Of a stretch of 64,000 nucleotides of DNA, positions 56,052-64,000 are shown piece after piece. The stretch covers positions 124,001 to 188,000 of the forward strand of contig NZ_LWHJ01000030.1 in NCBI RefSeq assembly GCF_001652725.1, written 5' to 3'. The stretch's first letter is position 1; every line of letters starts with the position of its first letter. Made by a program: the position numbers and the translations under genes. Source of the DNA: Pedobacter psychrophilus. GTDB taxonomy: Bacteria > Bacteroidota > Bacteroidia > Sphingobacteriales > Sphingobacteriaceae. The notes beneath the pieces are model-generated. The model did no database searches, was not told where the DNA came from, and saw nothing but the letters and a program-made list of their open reading frames with translations.

Positions 56052-57694
56052 TTACTGCTTTTTCACATACTTCAACACCAATAAATTTTGAGCATTATGA
56101 CCCAAACCACTAATATTATTTTGAAAAAGATTGACCGATTGATCGTAAAATAAAACCACAACTGGTGCTTCATCCATCACCAATTGATCCATTTTTTGAT
56201 ACAGTTTAAAACGGTCTTTATCATTCTTTATATAATTAAGTTCCTCATACATTCTATCAAATCGTGGATTGTTAAAGCTGGTATAATTGGGGCCAATTGG
56301 AACATAATTTTTAGAATAAAACATAGAAAGATAGATCTCCCCATCCGCATAATCGGCAATCCAACTTCCTCTAAAAAAATTGGTTTCTCTTTTGGCAATT
56401 GTTTCCCGTAAAGAAGCGCTTTGGTTTACTTCAATTTTAGAACTTATACCTACATTATTAAGCTCACCCTGTATAAATTCAATTAAATCTTTATATGTTG
56501 TGGTAGTGCTTAAAGTCAATTCCTTCATTCCAATCCCATTCGGGAATCCTGCTTCTTTTAATAATTGCCTCGCTTTTTCAGGATTATAATCATAACCTTT
56601 TACAGCTTTTGCATCAAAACCAGGCATTCCTGCAGGGATAAATCCAGCCGTTCCTGGAATTCCTATACTATTTCTTAAATATTTAACTAAGCGTTCTTTA
56701 TTGATAGCATAATTAATAGCCTGGCGTACTTTTTTATATTTAGTTGGGGAGTTTTTTACGATAGCTAAACTGCTATCCACTAACATTCCCAAATATTCTG
56801 TATTCAAATAAGGACCTTTAACCAATTGAAATTTGCCTTTATACCGCGAAGTCATATTACCACTTTTGGTTAAAATATCATCGCGATAGCTGCCATCAAT
56901 GCTATTAAAATAATCTAAATCCTTTTTCAAGAATTCCATAAAGGCAGTTTGTTTATCAGGGATGAAAGTGGCTTTTACAGCATCTAAATATGGTAATCTA
57001 ATTCCCTTGCTGTCTTTTTCAAAATAATTCTCATATTTTAACAACACTAAAACTTCGCTTTCTTTCCAATATTTAAATTTAAATGGACCAGTACCAATTG
57101 GATGCGTCCTAAATTCTTTGCCATATTTATCGGCAACCTCATGTGGTACAACCGAACAATATTGTGCAGATAACATCGATAAAAAAGGAGGGAAAGGTTT
57201 ATTTAATTTGATGATAAAAGTTGAATCGTTTGAGGCAATAAAATCATCTTTTCCATTCACTTTGTCATTAAAAATCCAAGCTCCTGAAGAGGTCATTTTA
57301 GGGTCAATTATTCTTGAAAAAGAATATTTGAAATCTGAAGCAACTGCCTTTCTTCCTTTACCGTTTTTAAAAATATCATCATCATGAAAGAAAACATCAT
57401 CTCTTAAATGAAATGTGTAAGTTTTACCATCCTCAGATATTTCCCAACTTTTTGCAACACTGGGTTTAATATTTAAGCTATCATCAATTTGTACCAAACT
57501 GCTAAAAATTTGGTTACACATCCATAAAACGTTTTGGTTACGGGCAAAGCTGGATCTAATGATGTTAATCCTTGGTCCAAATTGATATTGAAAACCGTTT
57601 TATTACTTTTTTTTTCATCGGATTTACATCCAAATAAAAAGAATAAACTCATTACAAAAAGCAGATAGAGATAAATGGGTTTTAAACGCTTCAC
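56052..57694 (-). pseudogene. oligopeptide/dipeptide ABC transporter substrate-binding protein, one frameshift
   Basis: An SBP_bac_5 lipoprotein: GTG at 57694, signal with lipobox FLFGC (Cys23), then TSLDPA, the family's opening motif. The first frame continues with unlike residues after SLDPAL, while the second frame starts at the expected MCNQIFSSLV and runs normally to the end (VPHEVADKYG, PIGTGPF, MYEELNYI). A single missing base near 57545-57549 (the CAAAG run) restores one 548-residue frame. It is either a real pseudogene or a sequencing error. Confidence 0.83.
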
Positions 57695-57731
57695 AAAAAT
57701 CAAATATTTATATTTGGCAAAATACCCAAAA

Positions 57732-58658
57732 ATGCAAAACAAAAGAATCATTTCCTTATTACCTGCTGCTACTGAAATTATTTGCGCATTAGGTTTACAA
57801 GAAAATTTAGTCGGTAGGTCGCATGAATGTGATTATCCAAAAGAAATACAAAACCTCTCAATTTGTTCTGATGCTAAATTTATTTCGGGAAATGATAGTG
57901 CAAAAATAGATGCTCAGGTAAAAGTAATATTGACGGATGCACTGTCGATTTATAAAATCGACAAAGAGTTAATCACTTCATTAAAACCAGATTTTATCAT
58001 CACCCAAAACCAATGCGAAGTCTGTGCAGTTTCAGAAAAAGATGTAGAATTTGCATTAAGTGATTTAGTAAATTCCGATGTTAAATTAATCTCACTTCAG
58101 CCAAATACGCTTGATGACATTTTAAGGGAAATAAAAGAAGTTGCTATTCAATTAGATGTGGAAGAAAAAGGAAACGAGTTAGTTGAAGAGTTAGAGGAGA
58201 GAATTGATATCGTAAAACATAAATTAAAATTTTTTCCTGATCAGCCAAAAGTGGCAATAATAGAATGGCTTTCGCCGATTATGGTTGCTGGCAATTGGAT
58301 TCCAGAATTGGTAGAAATTGCTGGTGGGAAATCCATATTAGCAGAAAATGGAAAACACTCGCCATTTGTAGAATGGCAACAAATTTATGATGAAAACCCA
58401 ACTATAATAATTGTCGCACCTTGCGGATTTACCATTAACAGAACTTTACAAGAGATAGATTTATTATTAAACCAACCAGGCTGGAGAGATTTAGATGCTG
58501 TAAAAAATAATCGAGTTTACATTGCCGATGGTAATGCCTATTTTAACAGAAGCGGACCACGAATTATAGATACTATTGAAATGTTGGCCGAAATGATTAC
58601 GCCAAAATATTTTGCTTTTGGTTATGAAGGCGAAGGATGGATAAAGTTTGAAAGTTAA
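57732..58658 (+). CDS. BtuF-like substrate-binding protein (cobalamin/helical backbone metal receptor)
   Basis: 308 aa from ATG 57732 (MQNKRIISLLPAATEIICAL); an upstream start at 57675 is dismissed. ISLLPAATEIICALGL and VGRSHECDYP are typical of Bacteroidota BtuF-like proteins. No signal peptide or lipobox, so it is probably cytoplasmic or exported by another path, and no btuCD is nearby. The cobalamin link is a family inference; metH in this window needs B12. Confidence 0.85.
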   Translation: MQNKRIISLLPAATEIICALGLQENLVGRSHECDYPKEIQNLSICSDAKFISGNDSAKIDAQVKVILTDALSIYKIDKELITSLKPDFIITQNQCEVCAVSEKDVEFALSDLVNSDVKLISLQPNTLDDILREIKEVAIQLDVEEKGNELVEELEERIDIVKHKLKFFPDQPKVAIIEWLSPIMVAGNWIPELVEIAGGKSILAENGKHSPFVEWQQIYDENPTIIIVAPCGFTINRTLQEIDLLLNQPGWRDLDAVKNNRVYIADGNAYFNRSGPRIIDTIEMLAEMITPKYFAFGYEGEGWIKFES

Positions 58659-58682
58659 TCTCATATTTGATTCACCATCAAA

Positions 58683-58713
58683 TTTGTATCTCAAAATAAT
58701 TTTACTACATTTG
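58683..58713 (+). promoter_or_regulatory. Bacteroidota-type promoter of rimP-nusA
   Basis: TTTG (58683-58686), 19 nt, exact TACATTTG (58706-58713). Confidence 0.7.
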
Positions 58714-58722
58714 CATTGATTC

Positions 58723-58751
58723 GAAAGAGGGGGCACATTGTCCCCTCTTTC
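58723..58751 (+). promoter_or_regulatory. leader hairpin at the 5' end of the rimP mRNA
   Basis: GAAAGAGGGG (58723-58732) and CCCCTCTTTC (58742-58751), a perfect 10 bp stem, begin about 10 nt after the promoter box, so they lie at the very start of the transcript. No U-run follows. It may protect the mRNA or regulate it. Confidence 0.65.
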
Positions 58752-58775
58752 TATTTAACAAAAAATCAAATTTAA

Positions 58776-59240
58776 ATGAGTGTCGAGAAAAGAATAAGGG
58801 AATTAATAGCCGAAAAACTGGCCGATCGTCCTGATCTTTTTGTGGTAGAAATTAAGATAGTCAACAATAAAAATGTAACTATTTTATTAGATGGAGATAA
58901 TGGTGTAGGCATTCATGATTGTGCTTTGGTGAGTCGTCATGTAGGTTTTCATTTAGAAGAAGAGAACTTAATTGATAATGCATACACCTTAGAAGTGGGT
59001 TCGCCAGGTTTGGATACCCCGCTAACTTTAGATAGGCAGTTTCAAAAAAATATAGGCAGACTTTTAGAAATTAAACTGAAAGAAGGAAAACAAACTGAAG
59101 GGAAATTGCTTGCCGCAGATGAAAATAGCCTCACCATTATGGAGGTGGTAAAAGAAAAAGGCAAAAAAAGTAAAGAAGCAGAAAAAAATATTAATAAAGA
59201 TGAGATTACCGAAGTAAAAGTTGGGGTCTCTTTTAAATAA
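58776..59240 (+). CDS. rimP: ribosome maturation factor RimP
   Basis: 154 aa. LLDGDNGVGIHDCALVSRHV and EVGSPGLDTPL are the family signature. Needed for 30S maturation. Precedes nusA and infB as in most bacteria. Confidence 0.95.
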   Translation: MSVEKRIRELIAEKLADRPDLFVVEIKIVNNKNVTILLDGDNGVGIHDCALVSRHVGFHLEEENLIDNAYTLEVGSPGLDTPLTLDRQFQKNIGRLLEIKLKEGKQTEGKLLAADENSLTIMEVVKEKGKKSKEAEKNINKDEITEVKVGVSFK

Positions 59241-59270
59241 CAAGAAGATTTATAATAGCAATGATAGCAA

Positions 59271-60506
59271 ATGGAAAGCATTAATTTAATCGATTCGTTT
59301 CAAGAGTTTAAGGACTTCAAGAATATTGACAGACCAACGGTAATAAGTGTTTTGGAAGAAGTTTTCCGAAGTATGTTACGAAAGCGTTTTGGTACTGATG
59401 AGAATTGCGATGTAATTGTAAATCCAGATAATGGAGATTTAGAGATTTGGAGAACAAGAACTGTAATGGAAGATGGTTTTTCTGAAGATGATGATTTGGA
59501 AATTGAATTGGCAGAAGTACAAAAAATTGATGCTGATTTAGAAGTTGGTGATGATTTCATTGAACAGATTACTTTAGAAAGTTTTGGTAGAAGAGCAATT
59601 TTAGCTGCCCGCCAAACCTTGGTTTCTAAAATCTTAGAATTAGAGAAAGACGAAATCTTCAAAAACTATAAAGATAGAGTTGGAGAAATTGTATCCGGAG
59701 AGGTTTATCAAGTTTGGAAAAAAGAAACTTTGGTAATTGACGACGAAGGAAACGAATTAATCCTACCTAAAACAGAACAAATACCTGCAGATTATTTCAA
59801 AAAAGGAGATACGGTTAGAGCAGTTGTTGATAAGGTAGAAATGCTGAACAGCAACCCGAAAATCATTATTTCCAGAACTGCACCAGCATTTTTACAACGT
59901 TTGTTTGAATTAGAAGTTCCAGAGATTTTTGATGGATTAATTACCATTAAGAAAATTGTTAGAGAGCCAGGAGAAAGAGCAAAAGTTGCGGTAGAATCTT
60001 ATGATGATAGGATTGACCCTGTTGGAGCTTGTGTGGGAATGAAAGGTTCAAGAATACATGGTATTGTAAGAGAATTAAGAAATGAAAATATTGATGTGAT
60101 CAACTTCACAAATAATATCTCATTATATATCCAAAGAGCACTTTCACCAGCAAAAATCACTTCTATTAAATTAGATGATGAAACCATGAGAGCTGCCGTT
60201 TATTTAAAACCAGACCAGGTTTCTTTAGCCATTGGTAGAGGTGGACATAACATAAAATTGGCTGGAAAATTGACCGGATACGAAATTGACGTTTATCGTG
60301 AATCATCAGAAGAAGAAGAGGATGTAGATTTAGAAGAATTCTCTGATGAAATTGATGGATGGATCATTGATGAATTTAAGAAAATAGGTTTAGATACTGC
60401 AAAAAGTGTGATAGCTTTATCTGCTGCTGATTTGGTAAAACGTACAGATTTAGAAGTAGAGACTATTGAAGAAGTGCTTGGAATTTTACGTTCTGAGTTT
60501 GAATAG
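59271..60506 (+). CDS. nusA: transcription termination/antitermination factor NusA
   Basis: 411 aa. N-terminal RNA polymerase-binding domain, S1 domain (GEIVSGEVYQVWKKE), two KH domains (RAKVAVESYDD, GVCVGMKGSRI-like GACVGMKGSRIHGIVREL; GRGGHNIKLAGKLTG), and a short acidic C-terminal tail. Acts with RNA polymerase. Confidence 0.97.
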   Translation: MESINLIDSFQEFKDFKNIDRPTVISVLEEVFRSMLRKRFGTDENCDVIVNPDNGDLEIWRTRTVMEDGFSEDDDLEIELAEVQKIDADLEVGDDFIEQITLESFGRRAILAARQTLVSKILELEKDEIFKNYKDRVGEIVSGEVYQVWKKETLVIDDEGNELILPKTEQIPADYFKKGDTVRAVVDKVEMLNSNPKIIISRTAPAFLQRLFELEVPEIFDGLITIKKIVREPGERAKVAVESYDDRIDPVGACVGMKGSRIHGIVRELRNENIDVINFTNNISLYIQRALSPAKITSIKLDDETMRAAVYLKPDQVSLAIGRGGHNIKLAGKLTGYEIDVYRESSEEEEDVDLEEFSDEIDGWIIDEFKKIGLDTAKSVIALSAADLVKRTDLEVETIEEVLGILRSEFE

Positions 60507-60509
60507 CTT

Positions 60510-60538
60510 TTTGTTTTGTAGTAATAAACGTACTTTTG
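60510..60538 (+). promoter_or_regulatory. internal promoter candidate before infB
   Basis: TTTG (60510-60513), 17 nt, exact TACTTTTG (60531-60538), 31 bp before the infB start. Confidence 0.55.
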
Positions 60539-60568
60539 TGTAATAATAGCTTAGAAAGAAAAGATTAA

Positions 60569-63500
60569 ATGTCAGAAGACAAAAATTTAGGAATATTAAA
60601 AGTTGCAAAAGAACTGAACATTGGTTTAGGTACCATCGCTGAGTTTTTAAATGGCCAAGGCTTTAAAGTAGAAGCAAGGCCAAATACTAAGCTATCTGGC
60701 GATATGTACAATGCTCTTTTGAAAGAATACCAGGGAGATAAAATCCTCAGGGAAGAAGCAAAAAGCATTGTTATAGGAAAAATACGTCGTGATGATGTTA
60801 GCAATGCTGTAGAAACACCAACCTCACCTCCTAAAAGAGAAGAGGAAGCTGAAGAAATTTTAATAAAAAATACGGGCTACACTCCGCCTGTATTACCTGA
60901 GGTTAAAAAAGAAGAACCAAAACAAGAAATTGTAAAGGAAGATACTTCATCAAACCCGGGAGTTAAAATAGTAGGTAAAATTGATTTAGATAGCCTAAAT
61001 TCTAAAACACGTCCTGATAAAAAATCTTTTAAAGAACAAGCTCAAGAACCTAAAGCAGCGGTAAAACCAGAAGTTAAGGAAGAACCGAAACAAGAGGTAG
61101 TTGAAGAAAAACCGGTTGTAGAAGAAAAGCCTAAACAGGAAGAAACTATAAAAGCAGAAACTCCAAAGGTAGAAGAAACTCCAAAAACGGAAGCTCCAAA
61201 ACCAGAAAAAGAGGTTGTTGTAGAAAGTAAAAAAGAAGAAGCAGCCCCAATAAAAGAACAAAAAACAGAGGAAGTAAAACCTGCTGTAGAAAATAATATA
61301 GCTCCTCCTGCTGCTGCAGAGGAAGAAGATGAAGTAATAAGAGCAAAAGCGAAGCAATTAACAGGTCCAAAAGTTATTGGCCGAATAGAACTTCCGGTTG
61401 ATAGAAAAAAAGACCAGCCAGTTGCTTCTTCATCTAACCCAAATACAGCAGATAACAAACGAAAAAGAAAACGCAAACCTACACCAGGTGGTGGCGCACC
61501 AGGAGCCGGCGGCGGCAATCGTCCACAAGGACAAGGACAAGGTCAAACCGGAACTCCAGCTCAAAGTGGCGGAGGTTATCAAGGAAATAGACCAAATACT
61601 GGAGGTGGCGCAGGTCAAGGGCAGAGTAACAGACCTGTAGTTCCGGGAGCAAGACCTCCACATAGAAGAGGACAACCAGTTCCACCAAAAGCAGAACCAA
61701 CTGAAAAAGAAATACAAGACCAAATTAAAGCAACGCTTGCTAGATTAAGTGGTGCTGGTAAATCTGGTAAATTTGCACAACGTTCTAAATTACGTCGTCA
61801 AAAACGTGATGATGTTGCCGCTACAGCTGAGGAAAGATTAGCTGCAGAGGAAATGGATTCTAAAGTATTGAAGACAACAGAGTTTGTTACTGCAAACGAG
61901 TTGGCTACAATGATGGATGTAACTGTTACTGAAATTATCGCAACCTGTATGAGTTTAGGTTTATTCGTATCCATTAATCAAAGACTGGATGCAGAAACTT
62001 TAACTATCGTTGCAGATGAATTTGGTTACGAAATACAATTTGTTGGTGCAGAAGAAGAAGAAATAAATCTTGAAGAAGCAGATGCAGAAGGTTCATTAAT
62101 ATCAAGATCTCCAATTGTTACCGTAATGGGTCACGTAGATCATGGTAAAACATCTTTACTTGATTTTATCCGTAAAGCAAACGTAATTTCTGGAGAAGCC
62201 GGAGGTATTACACAGCATATTGGTGCTTACGAAGTAAAAGTTGATGAAGATAAAAGCATCACTTTCTTAGATACACCGGGTCACGAAGCCTTTACGGCGA
62301 TGAGAGCCCGTGGTGCTAAAGTAACCGACGTTGCAATTATCGTAATTGCTGCGGATGATACCGTGATGCCACAAACTACAGAAGCAATTAACCACGCATT
62401 GGCCGCTAATTTGCCAATGGTTTTTGCCTTCAACAAAATGGATAAGCCAGGAGCAAATCCTGATAAGATACGTGAGCAATTATCTGCAATGAATATTCTG
62501 GTAGAAGAGTGGGGTGGTAAATACCAAACCCAGGAAATCTCTGCCAAATCTGGGATGAACATTGATAAATTGTTAGAAAAAGTATCCTTAGAAGCAGAAT
62601 TATTAGAATTAAAAGCAAATCCAAATAAAAGAGCAGTAGGTACTGTAATTGAGGCTCAATTAGATAAAGGAAGAGGCTATGTGGCTACCGTATTGGTAGA
62701 AGCAGGTACTTTAAGAATTGGTGATCCTATTCTTGCAGGTTCATATAGTGGTAGGGTAAAAGCACTTTACAATGAAAGAGGAGCAAGGGTAGACGAAGTT
62801 GGTCCATCACAACCAGTACAAGTTTTAGGTTTTGCCGGAGCGCCACAAGCGGGTGATCGTTTTAACGGAGTAGAAAGCGAACCAGAAGCAAGGGATATTG
62901 CAAACAAACGTTTACAGTTACAACGCGAACAAGGTTTACGTACTCAAAAACACATCACACTTGATGAAATTGGTCGTCGTCTAGCGATTGGTAACTTTAA
63001 AGAATTGAACATCATTATTAAAGGTGATGTGGATGGTTCTGTAGAAGCATTATCAGATTCATTACAAAAACTATCTACTGAGCAAATTCAGGTTAAGATT
63101 GTTCATAAAGCGGTTGGTCCGATCTCAGAATCTGATGTTTTATTAGCAACAGCTTCTGATGCAATTATTATTGGTTTCCAGGTGAGACCAAGTGCAGGAG
63201 CAAGGAAATTAGCAGAACAAGAAGAAATTGATGTAAGGTTATATTCTATCATTTACAAAGCTATCGATGAGATTAAAGCAGCGATGGAAGGTATGTTGGC
63301 TCCAGAATTTGAAGAGAAAATTGTTGCTAACGTTGAGATTAGAGAGACCTTCAAAATTACTAAAGTGGGTACCATTGCAGGTTGTATGGTGTTAGACGGA
63401 ACCATTCATAGAAACAGTAAAATCAGGATTATCCGTGAGGGAGTTGTGGTTTATACTGGAGAGCTGGAATCTTTAAAACGTTTCAAAGACGATGTGAAAG

Positions 63501-63610
63501 AAGTGGCGAGAGGTTATGAATGTGGTTTAAACATCAAAGGTTATAATGATATCCAGGTAAATGATATTGTTGAAGCTTACGAACAAGTAGAGATAAAAAG
63601 GAAGTTGTAA
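60569..63610 (+). CDS. infB: translation initiation factor IF-2
   Basis: 1013 aa. A long charged, P/E/K- and G/Q-rich linker (about residues 70-400, with [10 protein letters not shown]-type repeats) precedes the GTPase core: G1 [11 protein letters not shown]3 DTPGHEAF, G4 NKMDKPG, then beta-barrel domains. It delivers fMet-tRNA to the 30S subunit. Confidence 0.98.
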   Translation: MSEDKNLGILKVAKELNIGLGTIAEFLNGQGFKVEARPNTKLSGDMYNALLKEYQGDKILREEAKSIVIGKIRRDDVSNAVETPTSPPKREEEAEEILIKNTGYTPPVLPEVKKEEPKQEIVKEDTSSNPGVKIVGKIDLDSLNSKTRPDKKSFKEQAQEPKAAVKPEVKEEPKQEVVEEKPVVEEKPKQEETIKAETPKVEETPKTEAPKPEKEVVVESKKEEAAPIKEQKTEEVKPAVENNIAPPAAAEEEDEVIRAKAKQLTGPKVIGRIELPVDRKKDQPVASSSNPNTADNKRKRKRKPTPGGGAPGAGGGNRPQGQGQGQTGTPAQSGGGYQGNRPNTGGGAGQGQSNRPVVPGARPPHRRGQPVPPKAEPTEKEIQDQIKATLARLSGAGKSGKFAQRSKLRRQKRDDVAATAEERLAAEEMDSKVLKTTEFVTANELATMMDVTVTEIIATCMSLGLFVSINQRLDAETLTIVADEFGYEIQFVGAEEEEINLEEADAEGSLISRSPIVTVMGHVDHGKTSLLDFIRKANVISGEAGGITQHIGAYEVKVDEDKSITFLDTPGHEAFTAMRARGAKVTDVAIIVIAADDTVMPQTTEAINHALAANLPMVFAFNKMDKPGANPDKIREQLSAMNILVEEWGGKYQTQEISAKSGMNIDKLLEKVSLEAELLELKANPNKRAVGTVIEAQLDKGRGYVATVLVEAGTLRIGDPILAGSYSGRVKALYNERGARVDEVGPSQPVQVLGFAGAPQAGDRFNGVESEPEARDIANKRLQLQREQGLRTQKHITLDEIGRRLAIGNFKELNIIIKGDVDGSVEALSDSLQKLSTEQIQVKIVHKAVGPISESDVLLATASDAIIIGFQVRPSAGARKLAEQEEIDVRLYSIIYKAIDEIKAAMEGMLAPEFEEKIVANVEIRETFKITKVGTIAGCMVLDGTIHRNSKIRIIREGVVVYTGELESLKRFKDDVKEVARGYECGLNIKGYNDIQVNDIVEAYEQVEIKRKL

Positions 63611-63630
63611 ATTTTTTTTAAAAATAAGTG

Positions 63631-63659
63631 AAGCCGTTCAATTTTAAATTGAGCGGCTT
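63631..63659 (+). terminator. Rho-independent terminator after infB
   Basis: AAGCCG-T-TCAATTT paired with AAATTGA-G-CGGCTT, a 14 bp stem with one wobble, followed by seven Ts. Confidence 0.95.
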
Positions 63660-63758
63660 TTTTTGTTTGAGAAGTTTTTTGTAATTTATTATTATATTCA
63701 AAGATTAAAAATATCGAGAATTTTTTAAACTAACAATTAAAAATCATTTCTTATTACT

Positions 63759-64000
63759 ATGAGATTAAGTAGCGTTGAAATAAATAATTTTAAAAGTATT
63801 AGAGAAATTATAATTCCTTTCGACGCTTATGGTCAAGGAATCAATAGGAGTAACACAAATTTTTTGGTAGGTCTAAATGAAAGCGGGAAAAGCGCTATTA
63901 TTCATGCTATAAGTTTAATTGATAGCGGATTAGAAGATTTAGATTATGATGTTTATTGTTCGCTTGAAGCACAAGATGAAGATGAATATATAGACATCTA
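63759..64000 (+). CDS. OLD/RecF-like AAA family ATPase, 3' partial
   Basis: The start MRLSSVEINNFKSIREIIIP and the Walker A region VGLNESGKSAIIHAI are the N-terminus of an AAA_15/OLD-like ATPase. These commonly pair with TOPRIM nuclease or other defence proteins (Gabija, OLD, retron-type), but the partner lies beyond the window. Start chosen at 63759. Confidence 0.8.
   Translation, partial: MRLSSVEINNFKSIREIIIPFDAYGQGINRSNTNFLVGLNESGKSAIIHAISLIDSGLEDLDYDVYCSLEAQDEDEYIDI

Noticed and set aside
60995-61723. Long minus-strand and alternate-frame ORFs in the infB linker
   Set aside because: They mirror the low-complexity K/E/P and G/Q-rich linker of IF-2 in other frames; no start signals or homology.
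1-64000. tRNA, rRNA or insertion sequence genes
   Set aside because: I looked through the intergenic regions and found no cloverleaf, rRNA segment or transposase; a tRNAscan and IS search would settle this.

Overview
The window is a low-GC chromosomal segment from a member of the Bacteroidota, most likely a Sphingobacteriaceae (Pedobacter-like) organism. Support for this: promoters of the TTTG-N(17-21)-TAnnTTTG type, weak or absent Shine-Dalgarno signals, an IPExxxVDY protein between pyk and acpP, TonB receptor and SprA-era outer-membrane style proteins, and dense intergenic repeats of Bacteroidota type. Most of it is orderly housekeeping DNA.

Layout. 1-5158: a dissolved inorganic carbon pump (dabB, cut by the window edge, and dabA) facing a LysR regulator and a small unknown protein. 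5276-13669: metallophosphoesterase, recQ-ruvX, a lipoprotein/outer-membrane pair, tryptophan 2,3-dioxygenase, ilvE and a tail-less ssb. 13840-19840: the accessory region, an array of about eight same-strand gene cassettes separated by attC-like hairpin sites, with no integrase in view (a CALIN-type integron array). 19843-22595: a trpF-like gene, an aspartyl protease and an unknown membrane protein. 22704-29662: pyk, IPExxxVDY, acpP-fabF-rnc and an osmoprotectant ABC transporter. 29773-36228 (minus strand): lptC, an outer-membrane barrel, coaX, purQ, a DUF6427-like membrane protein, a glycosyltransferase and a metallophosphoesterase. 36361-42564: an outer-membrane protein, ybaB, a TonB receptor with a Cys/His-rich partner, a peptidyl-prolyl isomerase and exonuclease III. 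42606-48527: SAM-I riboswitch, metH, metF and three tiny membrane-protein paralogues. 49379-54611 (minus strand): UDP/dTDP-sugar enzymes ugd-uxs-galE-rfbB plus a CpsB-type phosphatase. 54676-63610: waaA, a frameshifted oligopeptide-binding protein, a BtuF-like protein and rimP-nusA-infB. The window ends inside an OLD/RecF-like AAA ATPase gene.

The most interesting system is the cassette array. Each intact boundary is a ~135-140 bp imperfect palindrome whose outer core is TATAAC/GTTATA. The first ~10 nt of a cassette are complementary to the ~10 nt that open the attC site at that same cassette's far end: exact over 10 nt for three cassettes, 9 of 10 for a fourth, weaker for the older-looking ones. 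That is the signature expected if each cassette was once a circle carrying one attC. Stem sequences change between copies while pairing is kept. Cargo is small unknown, membrane or lipoprotein genes plus one PIN-like/PD-(D/E)XK nuclease fusion that looks like a defence effector.

Other points of note are three copies of a repeat family placed only between convergent genes, two apparent repeat-derived in-frame insertions in metH, a partial duplication of the metF 3' end beside the tiny membrane-protein genes, and a single-base frameshift in an oligopeptide-binding protein gene.
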